From assembly GCA_022113835.1 (NCBI GenBank), contig JAILWY010000011.1, positions 8,118,501 through 8,182,500 of the forward strand: a DNA stretch of 64,000 nucleotides, read 5' to 3'. The notes beneath the pieces were generated by a model. The model made no database searches, was not told where the DNA came from, and was given only the letters and a program-made list of their open reading frames with translations. The translations under genes and the position numbers were made by a program. Below, piece by piece: positions 1 through 28,723 of this stretch (positions are counted from its first letter, which is position 1; the number at the start of each line of letters is the position of its first letter). The DNA comes from Atopsyche davidsoni (lineage: Eukaryota; Arthropoda; Insecta; Trichoptera; Hydrobiosidae).

Positions 1-16566
<16,566 letters not shown>

Positions 16567-16690
16567 GCAACCCGTTTCCTCGTTCATCCTACAGATTTCG
16601 CCGATGACAATTATGCATCTGTTTGCCAAAATGAATGTGTATATCTTTACGAGAGATCTCAAACTATCGTTTTTGCTAATAAAATTTTTG

Positions 16691-16696
16691 AATAAA
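16691..16696 (+). terminator. Polyadenylation signal of PI4KA
   Basis: AATAAA lies 125 bases after the PI4KA stop codon in an AT-rich 3' flank, a normal distance for an insect 3' UTR. It is the first canonical signal after the stop. Confidence 0.6.
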
Positions 16697-18628
16697 GTTA
16701 CCATTTTTGTATAACATTGCAGTATTCATAATTAGATTTTTCGGTATTTATTTTTTATTTGTTAAAAAATCGGGCATAAGTTTAAACTTTGAAATAAGTT
16801 GTAAAAAAAATACTTGTAGAAACCGATGTCTGAATTATTATCTATTGAAGCATTTAGGCTTTTAATAATAAGTAACGTTACCTTTTCGTTTCACGTTGTA
16901 TGTAACATATCACATGCGTCATTATACGTAAATGAAATTCCATTGAAAGACTTCAATCCGTATTATTTTTTTCAGTATTGGAAATGCCCCAGAATTGATT
17001 TACGTTTAGGTTTTATATTAACACGTTGGTGCGTTATGGTGTTCGTATCTATCATATATGGTATACATTCCACGTGCGTAGATTGTCTACGCACAATAAT
17101 TTTGGGTGATGAGTTTTTAGTCACTATTTATAAAATTGCACTATTGATTAGTTGTATATTTTAATATTCAATAGATTACGAGCATCCGCAGGTTACAAGA
17201 TTTTTGTAAATACGAATATGTAATATCTATCCCATGCAACTTTATAATTTTGATTTTAAAAACAAATCGATTATTTTGTTAATATATTTGATCGGTTGTT
17301 AATCGTCATTTACATAAATCAAAAAATCAAATAATTGTATCAAAACTGTCACGAACATTTTTTTATCAAATATTTGGTGGTGTGGAAAAATAAATATTTT
17401 TTGGTTATTTTATTTGAAATCGTACATGCTTTATAAGTCATTGTGTATTTCAATGTTTTTACTTTTACAAGGCTATTGAATTAAAAATATGTATAGTAAA
17501 TATCAGTGGCGTGCGGTCCAACAAGCGGAGAAGCTGTGAATGATTAAAAGCTATCAAAATTGAATTCTAGTATGTTTTTCAAGTTTGAGTTTTAGATTTT
17601 TTTTTGTCTTTTAGTATAGTATTTACTGGTATTTTGCGTGTATGGATTGCACGCTATCGGTAATATGTTCTTTTTGGCTAGGTGATTGTGACTTAGTAAC
17701 ACGCTTCTTTAGGTAAATTATTTAGTTTTATTACAAACGTTACCTTTTGTAGTAATGTATGTTACCGGTACAGTTAGACTACTCTCAACACAATCAATTT
17801 ATGTGATCTGATAGGTCAGATATCTGCGTGTGCTCTTATCACATATAAACATCTTATGAGTTACAACTAGAATAAATATTTGACCACATGTAAATTTACA
17901 CTGTACAGAAATTATTATACATTTGTTTATAAAATCGATAGATTTGCAATATTTGATAGTTCAGATATCGGGCATGCACAGATTCTGACCTATCGAGCAA
18001 CTGTTCTTTTGACTTACTACCGGAATAGCATCGGAATAAATGTTTTTCTAGTAGGACCAAGTGTAAATTTACACTGTTTGTACATAGGTGATAATCGGTA
18101 AGAATATATTCGGTGTTTGTATGTTTTCATGAACAAAATCTTTACGTGCTTCTCTTGTTCGAAATCTTGTACCATATACTCTTGTATACAATATATGAAC
18201 CTTTAATCATTTTCTGGTTTCTTGAATGAAATCTTGCAAATATAAACCATGGCCACGTCCAAGCTGCAACCGAGTTGGCATTCTGGTCAGCTCGTATGTG
18301 GATGCGGCCTCAGAACATGTTTTATACTTACCAAAATCAATATTCATGTTTTATTATCTATGTGTATAATTGTTATTAGACATTGTTGTACTAAAATATA
18401 TTCTGTACTGTTGACTGTGAATCTATGAAAAATAGAAAATATATATATATCATATCAAATTATTTTTACAATTTATTTGAGAACATCCCAACTTGAGCGT
18501 AGATAAATAAAAACTTATTACATTGGATTCTTAAATGACATACTTAAATACTTTAATTCAGCTTCGAAAAACGCTTTAATGGTCTTAATACGATAATTAA
18601 ATATACAGTAGTTAAAAATAAATTTATT
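16697..18628. other. Spacer between PI4KA and the receptor pair
   Basis: AT-rich convergent spacer: PI4KA ends from the left and the receptor gene from the right. It holds a second short hAT-like MITE (17504-17659). It also has two copies of the palindrome TGTAAATTTACA near 17888 and 18061, and an isolated GC-richer patch at about 18250-18320 of unknown origin. No convincing gene. Confidence 0.7.
17504..17659. mobile_element. Degenerate hAT-like MITE
   Basis: The left end is CAGTGGCGTGCGGTCC and the right end is ATTGCACGCTATCG, an imperfect inverted copy. Flanks GTAAATAT and GTAATATG are a possible decayed 8-bp target duplication. Same terminal family as the 6570 and 50622 elements. Confidence 0.45.
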
Positions 18629-20956
18629 TTATAATAGGTTAAAGTATATTATTTCTATAATAAAACATAAAATCGACAGAAGCAAGCCGAAGCCTAGAAC
18701 AATGTAATGTCCGGTGAATGCATCAAGTTTCATTCTCCTTCTTCCAAAGACTTTTACTTTGCCATTTTGGTCGATAATCTTTTCGCCAGACTTGGTGAAC
18801 AGGTCGTCGATCCACTTACCGTATATCCCAGACTGCAGTAACCTTGAAATGTACCGGTTGAAAGCCGGGACAAACGGTGTCTCCTTGTTGAATGGCCAGG
18901 CGACGTCTGGCTTGACCAGGAAGAGGGGCCTCACCCGCACCCTGGCCAGTTCATCGTAAGAAATACCATCGAACAGGTCTTTGTTGAACAGCCACATAAT
19001 CTGGAATATCTTTTTTATTACATCCGAGGGTTCTCCAGTGCGAGAGGACTTCATCATCCTGGCGATAGTTTTGTTGTAGTTTTTTCCCCATGCTTGCTGC
19101 GTAGATTTTATAGATGAATTGTTCTGTGGAAATTGAGCGATAATAAATTAAATAAATTATTTTTTGATTAAATCAAAAGTAAGTAAATACAAAGTCACAA
19201 TTAATTATATGAACACAAAAAAATTATTACAATTACACGAAAATATTATTTTTACAACAAGTAAGCATAAAAATAATAGCATAAAGCTAAAAATACCAAC
19301 TCCGAAATAAGCAGTGTATCCGAGGTCGAGGAGGCGCTCCAGAGAGACAGGGTGGAGCGGCAGAGGCTGGATTACGGCAGAACTGATCTGCGCCTTGTAC
19401 ACCGTGCCGAGGATGAGGAAACTGAGCAACCACACCATGAGCAGCCATCGAGCCTTCAGAGAAGAGGCTCGATCAACTCCCTGGTCCAACATCACTCTTA
19501 AGCATGCCTAAAGCACGTTAATTTGTCACGCTTTTATATATTAAGAAAATACAAAATCATACAAAATAAAATAACATCATTCATCAACTAAAAAATTATA
19601 GATCCCATATATTTAAATTTAAAATATTACCTGAAAGTATGAGTCGTATCTTTTCCATACTTGGCGTGAAAAAACACGGTCAGATGTGTATAACACGATT
19701 GATACCAACTTCATACAAACTATTATGAGGACCCAGATGTATGGCTTAAAGACGCGGACCAAATTAAAGCCTGTAAAAGAAAGAAGTATATTTTGCTATA
19801 ATCGGTATTAAAGTTGTCTTACCAAAAAATAATTTCAAATCATGGCACTCGTCAACAAGTTTGCATTGTGATTACAAATAATTAGTAGATCACATTAATT
19901 ATTTCATTTTACTGAATACCTTCTAGTAACACGTCACTCGGTTCGGCATATACCAAAATAAAGAAAGTTTTCAGAAAGGGCTTGCTGAATGAAACTATAT
20001 TATTTCTATTAAAATCAATAGCAAAAATGCCGATTCCCCAGTTGACTTTCTTCTCCGCTATATCTTGTATCATTTGGTTCTGATAGTTAGTTATCTTTGG
20101 CCTCCTGCAGCATCCTATATTCACAAGTGAAGTTCATGCGAGATTTATATTCTGTTATCCACAATCCCGCAGCTCCGGTAACTGTCATGCAGCTCACCAA
20201 CTCTCTGTGCTCATTGTTTAGTTGTACTGTTTTGTTCTTACATTGAAACACGCCATCAGATTCAGCCGATCCGACCGTGAACTTGTGTCCATTGAAATTA
20301 ATATGTCTAGATGTGAAGTATCGAAGTTTCCGTCTTTGCATGATAGATTCTGGACTTCCTCTATCTAATCGAATGAGCTGCATGGACTTGTCTCCGCAAT
20401 AATAACAGACACTAAATAAAGTGATGTTTTTATGATAAACGTTGATAAGATAAAATGAATCTATTCGTTTAAGAATATTTTCATTTACAATTGAGGACCG
20501 ACTCACTTGTATTTTATTGCATAATATAATTATAATATCAGCTTTATGGATAAACGTCTTCTTTTGATCATAAAATTGAGAAATATTCGTCAAATAAACA
20601 ATATGTAATAAGTTACGATGATGCTCAGCAAAAGAAACTTGTGAAAATCGGCTGCCGTAATCAGTCAGGGTATACATCGGTAAGTGAGAATTCATGGCAA
20701 TCATCTTTTTATTCAAAGCTTGAACTAAACCATTGATAAAACAGCCAAACTTGCTTTCGTAATCAATTGAAATTTCATGCGTGTCTAATGATGGAAAGAT
20801 TACTTCTACCAAGGACGCCAGAGCCCAAGCTTGAGAGGGTATTCCCGCCGCCCACTCCTCGATAGTGTGCCCATTATGCCGGCTTGGTAGCGCTTCTTTG
20901 AAAGCCTTTGCTTTGACTACTGCCAAAAGAATAACGAAAATATCTGCCACAAGCAT
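18629..20956 (-). pseudogene. Divergent ionotropic receptor, frameshifted copy
   Basis: Paralogue of the gene at 22415-24941. Ionotropic receptors are ligand-gated cation channels of chemosensory neurons related to glutamate receptors (family knowledge). Exons on the minus strand: 20956-19920, 19770-19631, 19507-19301, 19123-18629. The start chosen gives a signal-peptide-like MLVADIFVILLAVV; an upstream Met at 21004 is also open. The order is a long extracellular N-terminus, S1 with the motif NRNNIVSFSKPF, TM1 (IWVLIIVCMKLVSIVLY), pore/TM2 (RWLLMVWLLSFLILGTVYKA), S2, and TM3 (LGFGLLLSILCFIIEIIYF). Exon 1 contains AACTAACT (20085-20092), whose extra AACT puts a TAA in frame at once. Without it the frame aligns residue for residue with the sister gene, to 624 aa. 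All other exons are intact, so this is a young pseudogene, a null allele or a sequence error. AATAAA directly follows the stop. Confidence 0.82.
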
Positions 20957-21004
20957 TGGCAAGTACTTAAACACAAGTGAGAACATATCAATTAAATTAA
21001 TCAA

Positions 21005-22414
21005 TAACTATATTCTGTTTTATATCAATAAGCGACTCGTTATTTCTTTAGTGTAATGACTTGTAATAATAATCAGTCAATCGGTGAAGAGTTTTCCGTT
21101 GAATTATGTTATATGATGCACTTACATACTATATTTATCAAATTTACTATATTGTTATGTTTAACTAATTACTGTGCGTAATTCCGTCAATGATTAGCGT
21201 TTTCAGTTTTTCCGATCCTGAAAAATAGCAATCGTCTCAAGGTTTAAAATAAATTAAAACTCTGTAATAAAAAAAACCTTATCAGTGTAGGTTTTATGTG
21301 ATTTCCTTGTATTTTATTCTTCTCTTATAATCTCCTATTTTTATATTATCCTATTATTTGGTGTTTCAAAAAAATACTGAAAATCATAAAAATAATAAAT
21401 CTTGAGAATAATTCAGAATTTTTCATACCCTCGGTATTTACAATGAATTAACCATTTCTTTTTTACAATAGTAGTACAATAAAGTAATATAATATGTTTT
21501 AAGTTTTTATTAATTTTAATTGTACAAATAGTTGCCTCATATATCGCCACACCCAAAATGCAGTCAAGTAATTATTAGTTAGCAATGCAATACATTAGTG
21601 GAGTCTATTAAGGATAGTTAAATAAACTGCATGAAAGAAATTGATAACTGTCAACTGTCGCAATGAGTCAGGTTTAGCGTAAATAAATAGAAGTTCTTGA
21701 TAACCATCATATTAATCAATTCAACTCCAATACTAGGTATTTTAGATTATATAGAGATGAGCGCCACATTTTTATCTTCGTCTTTGTCTTTAGCGGCAGA
21801 ACGCGAAGATCTTTCTTCTTCAACACCTTTTAATGTTTCGTCCCACCAGGGGGTTTAGTGGGGTTGGCTGGATGGGAGAAGAGACCGGGTGGGCCGGCTG
21901 GTACTGCATTGGGTCTATCGGTATTTAGGCAGCCTTCGAGGTTTAGTCGAGGAGGGACTTGTAGCATTATTTTAAGCGCACATGTTTTATGAAGCACGAT
22001 GAAAACTAAAAAATTATCTTGTTATATTTGTTGGGTCTAGGGATTGTACGAGATCTCTCTCGTATGGCAATCACTATCGCGTTATGCTATTTATAGTTTC
22101 CGCTGTGTCGAGGGGAACTATCTAAATCCCCTTCATGGGTCATAAACCCCACATATACAATTATTAAATACATGAAATGCTAATGCAAATCATCAATGAC
22201 TAGTTTAGGGTTCACCTGCCAGGACGGGGAACGAAGCGGAGACATCTCGAATAAGTGTGCACAGGCTACAGTAAAAAAATATGTCCCGAGTATTTTAATA
22301 CTGTTCAAATAAAATATTATATACCATTTATAATCCATTTCTCGAGGGTTGCAAGCCTCCAAAGCTTACGTGTGTCTCTTCATCAGTTTTTAAGCTCCTT
22401 ATCTAATAATCATT
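21005..22414. other. Spacer between the two receptor copies, with a GC-rich repeat-like block
   Basis: Mostly AT-rich. About 21780-22140 is markedly GC-richer and reads like a fragment of a dispersed element. It includes a G-tract stretch at 21850-21900 and GTTTAGTCGAGGAGGGAC near 21942. No open reading frame there is convincing. Confidence 0.5.
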
Positions 22415-24941
22415 TTATTTATTCTCAATGTACCTGAAATACAATACTTCCAAAATAAAACAAATTATCGACAAAAGCAAACCAATGCCGAGGAGGAGCA
22501 AAGGTCCAGCAAAAGCTTCAAGTTTCATTTCTCTTATTCCGTGAGCACTCAGTTTACCGTTTCGATCAATCAAATTTCTACCAGATGTTGTGAATACCTC
22601 GTCGATCCACTTGTTCAGCACTCCTGACTGCAGTAACAATGATGTGTAGTGGTTGAACGACGGAATATACGGACACTCCTTGCTGAATGGCCAGCCGATT
22701 TCTTGTTTGTCAAAAATGGGGCTGATCCGAACCCTGGCAGCATCATTGTAAGAAATTTCATTGTTTAGGACTTTATTAAATAGTCTCATTATCCGAAATA
22801 TCTGGGCGACCACCATTGACTTGGTTTTGAATATTTTTTTGACTGCTTTCAAAGGTTTTTCGATATGTGGGTCCTTCATCATGTGCGCAATGGTTTTATT
22901 TTTTTGCCAGTGTTTATGTGAAGATTTTATATATGCACCATCCTGTAAATTATTAATTTTTTTATATATATTTTTTTTTTTCTACACAAGACGACACCCA
23001 AACACAGAAAATTACACCGAGAAGTTTATAAATCAAACTACTTTTTAAGAGTAGGAAGGACACAAACTTAAAAAACCTGTATAAGAGAGTAATTTTTAGG
23101 TTTTCAATATATCATTTTAAAAATTTATAGCTTCCCTCAAATTACTCCATAGTTGGCAAGCAAGCACGCTAGCGTTCAAACTATAAGGTGGTTTTATTTT
23201 AAATACTCTTAACACGGTACAAAAAAAATACTAAGTAACAAGATACATACGCCTATATAAGTTATATATCCAAGTTGAAGAAGTTGCTCCAGAGAGACAG
23301 GCTGGGCAGGCACAGGATGGATCATGGCACTGCTGATCTGGGCCTTGTACACCGTGCCGAGGATGAGGAAACTCAGCAACCACACTACAAGCAGCCACCG
23401 AGCCTTAAACGACGAGGCATGACCTTCTGGCTGCTCCAGCATCACTTTGAAGCTTGCCTTAAAATATAGATATTGTGTTTATTTATATTTTATGTTTTGC
23501 GACCAGGGTTCGGGGAAGGCTGGTAAGCAAGCAGTTAGATGCGTGTAAGAAGTTTTGGTTAGTCTCCAGCAAATTTTTCAGACTGTAAGACACCAAAGTA
23601 AAATTACTGGCGCAATATATTACGTCGATAACTAACGAGACAAGTTATAGTCCTGAGAGTAAAATAACTGCCTACAAAAATTATTCTCTCACCTGAAAGT
23701 ACTGATGATATCTTTTCCATACTTTGCGTGAGCCAAAATGGTCGGAAATGTACATTACTATTGATATTAACACCATGCAAAGTAATATAAGGACCCAGAT
23801 GCGAGTATTAAACACGCAGACACGACTTAAACCTAAAAATACAATAAGCAAGTAATACAAATCGATCGGAATAAAGAGTAATAATTAGTATGTCTTATTA
23901 TTTTTTTATACCTTCTGAAAATACATATATCAGTTCTGTATATACTAAAATAAGAAAAGTCTGCAAGTAGGTTTTGCCGAACGTTACAAGACTATTTCTA
24001 TTGTAATCCAATATAACAAAACTGATGCTCCAATCAATTTTATCCTCGACGATGTAGTGAACCATTTGATCAGAGTTGCTTTTCGTGGGATCGCGAGCCA
24101 TTACCAATTCGTAAGTAAAGTTCAAACGGGATTTCAATTCTTTCAACAGCAAGCCAACGACTCCAGTGAATTCATGGCAAGTCACCAAATCTTTGTGCTG
24201 TTTATTATCCAGTGATATATTTTTACATTCAAACACGCCATCAGATTCTACGGACCCAACTATGAATTTATGCCCATGGAAATTTTTCTCCCTGGAGGAA
24301 TATTGAAGTTTTCGTTTGTGCATAAGAGATTCACGACTTCCGCTGTCCAACAGAACGAACTGCATGGACAAGTCTCCGCAGTAATAACAGACATTAAACA
24401 GACTGACGTGTTTACTAGAAATATCGACGACATAAAATGAATCTATTCGTTTAAGAATATTTTCAATCACAATTGCAGACCGACTCACTTGTATTTTATC
24501 GCATAATATAATTATAATATCAGCTTTACGGATAAGCGTCTTCTTTTGATCATAAAATTGAGAAATATTCGTCAAATAAACAATATGTAATAAGTTACGA
24601 TGATGCTTAGCGTAAGAAGCTTGCGAAAGTCGGCCGCCGTAATCAGTCAGCGTGTACATCGGCAAACGCGAATTCATTGCAATCATCTTTTCATTCAAAA
24701 CTTTTATTAAATCATCGATAAAACAGCCAATCTTGTTATCATAATCAATTGAAATTTCATAAGTGTCTAATGATGGAAAGATTACTTCCGTCAAGGACGC
24801 CAGAGCCCAAGCTTGAGGGTGTATTCCCGCCGCCCACTTCTCCACCGCGACCCCATCGGGTTGGCTCGAGGCAGCCCCAGCACAGACAGGCTCTGCTCCG
24901 AGTACTGATAAAAATACAATGCAAGCAACCGACAGAAACAT
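22415..24941 (-). CDS. Divergent ionotropic receptor, intact copy
   Basis: Minus-strand exons 24941-23912, 23832-23693, 23457-23251 and 22942-22415 join in frame to 634 aa. The start gives a clear signal peptide (MFLSVACIVFLSVLG). S1 has DYNRNSLVTF near residue 312; its Arg sits where glutamate receptors bind the ligand carboxylate. TM1 is about 354-373, and the pore/TM2 begins with RWLLVVWLLSFLILGTVYKA (about 410-430). S2 contains a Trp-Pro-Phe motif and QSGVLNKWIDEVF. TM3 is about 606-628. Splice sites match the sister gene in position and phase. There is no amino-terminal domain of standard glutamate-receptor length. The sequence is too divergent to place among the conserved antennal types (Ir25a, Ir8a, Ir75 and similar), so it is probably a lineage-specific receptor, perhaps gustatory. 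AATAAA overlaps the last codons and stop. Confidence 0.85.
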
Positions 24942-26159
24942 TACGGTTTACTATAATATGATTTGAATCTAATTTCTCAATATTGAAATGATATATCGTA
25001 ACCTATAATATTCCAAACCTACATCTCTTATTAATAAAAACGAATGATTTAATTGTTATTGCTTTTATAGTGACTCCCCAAGCTATTTACTCGATGCTGA
25101 TGGTCCCGTTTATTTTTAATTGTATTATAACTTCTCATAAACTATGGTTATTCCAAATTATGGATCCAATCATATTATCCATGTTGATTTTAAGCACAGA
25201 GCGTTTACAATTTTTATATTTTTCCTACTCGTAAAATTTAGACTAACATCGTAACAGAACGAGCACGAGTCTTAAATACACCGAGTGGCTAAGAGTTAAT
25301 TAAGAGCTGTGAAATGGACAAACGACCAATTTAAGATTCGGCAATTTAAGTCTGTCCATAGAATCCAACCGACAGCTTTATTTATAACGAATGTATGCTC
25401 TGTTTTTCTGATATTCTGTTCAACAATTATTGTTTCCTAAATTATTCCAACGGACAATTTGATAATATATAAATACAATACTCCGAGTGCACCCGCCTGT
25501 CACGGCACAAAATTTGCAACGGCTCTGCAATTAAATAAATTATTTCATATCATGAACTATGTCAAGTATGCTATTAATTGACGGCATCATATTTGCAAAT
25601 GTTTTATGACTCGGGATGTTGATTCAATGAACTTCATAGCATTTAGATGGCTTTTAAGTATATCTATAGTAATCATAATGAACCGTTCATACAAGCAATA
25701 AAACATTGCTTGTTTGGAAATAATCTTTAATAGACTATAGCATCTTTTTTAGACTCTTGTGGTTCCATAAAAGACTATAAAAATATAAATATGCGAGTGG
25801 TATTAGCGTGAGCATTACAAAGGTTCCTTACAACCGGTCCTGAGCCTCTCATGACAAGCCTGGTCAGAGATATCCCTGGCCGCTTTGCACTTAGTCTCTC
25901 TCTCTTCAATGAATAAAACTGCTTGAGAAAAATTGTGTAAAATCTCTACATCAGTGTTTTAATACATAGATTTCTATTTAAAAATAGTTTAGGTATATAA
26001 CAAAAAATGAACACTATTTTTGCATAGACTGCATGCCACTTATGTGTATAATTTATAACTTCACATAAATAAAATTTTATATCAATAGTTTGGTATTTTA
26101 TTTCCGGTATCAACCGCGAATGTACACAATAAATTATGAACGTCAAACGAAGCTGTTGA
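24942..26159. other. Spacer upstream of the receptor pair
   Basis: AT-rich sequence between the start of the intact receptor and the stop of the first zinc-finger gene. It should hold the receptor promoter and the zinc-finger gene's 3' UTR (minus-strand AATAAA at about 26103-26098). No gene or clear repeat was recognised. Confidence 0.6.
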
Positions 26160-28723
26160 CTAAGTGGTCGCCGTGTCTGCCTTAACATTGACGTGCGTTC
26201 TCAAGTGCCCCTTGAGGGAGCACTTTTGGACGAATGCCTTCTCGCAGTACTCGCACTTGTGGGCTCGTATGTTGGCGTGGATCTTCAGGTGCTCTGTGAG
26301 GGTTTTCTTCCTGGCGTAGGACTTGCCGCAAGTCTCGCAGTGGAAGTTTTTAACATCTAAAACAAAAATCTCTGCTCTTACATTTTTGATGCATATTCTA
26401 CAAGCGAAAAACAAACCGAGCTTGCTTTATTTATCTACATCATTTATCTGATAATTAAAATGGCACACAAAAGGTTGTGAATCTCACCTGAATGCACTAC
26501 CATGTGATCAGTCAGCTGCTGCTTAGAGAAAAACTGCATGCTGCACTGCTGGCACTGATGGTTCTTGATATTCTGATGAAAGTTCTTGAAGTGATCGGTC
26601 ATCCGCGAATACCGAGAGAATACCTTCCCGCACGGCTCGCACTTGAAAGTGCGATTCTCAACGCCGTGTTGCGTCTTGAGGTGTTTGATTCTCATGTAGT
26701 AGTGCTTGAACTTTTCCATGCAGACGTGACACTGATACAGTGTGTGTATCTTTTTGTGAACCCCCTTGATGTGGCCCGTCAGCAGCTGCTTTGATTTGTA
26801 GTTCTTGCCGCAGATGTGGCACGAATACTTGGCGACAATTGAGTGCGTGGATAGGTGGATCTTCAGGGTGCTTTTGCACTTGCATGCGAAGCCACACACG
26901 TCGCAGAGAAAATTCTTGAAATGCGTTGAGTAATGCTTTCTTAAAAAATTGCAGGAAGTGAAGTTTTTCAAACATACCGGACAGCTTTTTGTGCTTGGAT
27001 CTAACGGCGGCGCACTGTCCTCTTTTTTTTCATCGAGTTTCTTTTTGAAATGTCTTACAAAGTGTTTTCTTAAGTAATGGCGTGCAGTGAATCTCTTGTC
27101 GCAGACTGGGCATTTTTTGGCAGACAGATGTAGAGGGGGAACTCTCTCTTCTTGCCTGTCGGTGTTGGGTTCCTTTTCGTTGTCTCCTCTATCACACTGC
27201 TCCCTCCAGTAGAAGTCGTCGTCCGACGCTGACGTGATTATCACCAGATTATCATCACTGTTATCGTAATCCAAATTGTCATCATCAGATGCAGTAGTTA
27301 ATTGGAATTTTTCATTTTTCGTCATGTAATTACCATTGGAGTTAGAATTAATATTTGACATCAAAATTATCTTAGTTTTGTTTGTATTTTGTTTAATATT
27401 TTTATCATCGTCTTCAATGCTACCATCTAAAATTAACAATAAGTCTCTTTAATTCGTTTGATGTAGTTCTGTTTGTATCAGAACAAATTTTAAATAGAGC
27501 TTTATTAGTCTGCTACTAAAGAATTTAAGTACTTAGTATTTTGTTTAAATTTCAATTAACACACTAAAGGCGGGGCGAGTTCTAGTACCCGTTTCACGGA
27601 CTGCTGTCTAAAAGCGGGGCAGGTAATAGTACCTTTTTGAATGTGTTTACTCTAAAAGCGGCAGAAGGTCTTTTTACTCTTTAGGTTTACAACTCGTAAT
27701 GTTTGTTTAGACTCGCCAACGTTACTTCTTTAACATTTGTTTATATAATAAAGATAAGGAACTATACATTTCGTCTTGTTATTGTTTTTATTTAAATGTA
27801 TACACTAATCAAACTCTAATCGTTTACACTTTTTCAAAATATCTTTTTCAAATATCTTTGTTATAACCTCCTCCAATTCTAAAAATCTTATTGAACTTTG
27901 CAAAGAATAATATTGATTACCTATAAATGGCTCTTCAAGTATTTTTCCAGCTGATTCCACTTGGCTTCTAAATGAACTCGCATCTCTCAAGCGATCAGCG
28001 CACCGCTCACAGATATCTAATTCATTATCACCACTATCTGATCCTGTCACCTGAAATTAAAATTCAATTAATATCACCGAAAATTGTTGAAGGTTGAATC
28101 CGCATATCTTCCACACAGGGTTATAAATTTATATGATCTTAAGATTTTTGGTCCTGGTACCGGGACTGTCTTATGTAAATAATATATACTTTTTAGGAAA
28201 CACAAAGATTGGCCAAAAATATTAAGGCGTCAAGTCATGGTGGCTAAGAAGTGAGGTTACGGAGGCTCATGAAAATACAGGAAAGAAAATAAATGCAGGA
28301 TACAGTATTTTGGTAATCAATAAATTGCAAAACAAAAACAGCACTTTCTCATAAGCTACAGGATAGTTTTGTTATACCTCTATATTGTAGCAATTTAAAA
28401 GCATTTTTGTAAAGTTTTCTTCAGTTCCATTGTTCTGATGCATACTCCTCAGGTTGTGTATATCATCGCAGAATACGCAAGAGCCCGGCAGCATATTTGA
28501 CTTACAAATTTTCATGGGCAGTTTTGATCGTAAGGCAAGCTGCTCGGTCAAATTGCTTAAATACAAATATACAATAAAGACTTTTTCGTTGAATACATCG
28601 TGGAATAAAGCAATATCAAAAGCAAGTTATGTATCAAATTATTATCATGCTATGTATTTACTTTCGTGCTCTGGTCAATTGGTACACTCTTGATAAAAGC
28701 GAATAAGGATCCAACGAACTCAT
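26160..28723 (-). CDS. ZAD-C2H2 zinc-finger protein, array copy 1 (nine fingers)
   Basis: Probable sequence-specific DNA-binding regulator in the nucleus. Minus-strand exons 28723-28662, 28555-28378, 28050-27921, 27426-26488, 26356-26160 give 501 aa with all phases matching. Exon 1 is a 20-codon leader (MSSLDPYSLLSRVYQL). The ZAD dimerisation domain has its four zinc ligands at Cys47, Cys50, Cys94 and Cys97 (CVFC and CERC). An acidic, Asn-rich linker follows, then seven C2H2 fingers in exon 4 and two in exon 5 (CETCGKSYARKKTLTEHLKIH-type, then CEYC). Compared with the other three copies it has one extra finger. It comes from an internal duplication: two successive units begin PPL-x2-S and contain a CPVC finger ending in HF. 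Start chosen because the leader is conserved in all four genes. Confidence 0.88.
27564..27665. repeat. Three 44-base-spaced GC-rich repeat units in an intron
   Basis: CTAAAGGCGGGGC (27564), CTAAAAGCGGGGC (27608) and CTAAAAGCGGCAG (27652) start exactly 44 bases apart. The first two units also share a TAGTACC word. They lie in the 494-base intron before the finger exon of array copy 1 and stand out from AT-rich surroundings. Confidence 0.6.

Noticed and set aside
16826..17164. 112-codon plus-strand open frame after PI4KA
   Set aside because: AT-rich, no domain or signal, no splice partners; lies in the 3' flank and looks like chance.
17880..18101. 73-codon plus-strand frame
   Set aside because: Spans two copies of a TGTAAATTTACA palindrome in AT-rich spacer; repeat-like rather than coding.
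27564..27665. Periodic units as a CRISPR-like array
   Set aside because: Eukaryotic intron, only three imperfect short units, no separate spacers; ordinary repeat.
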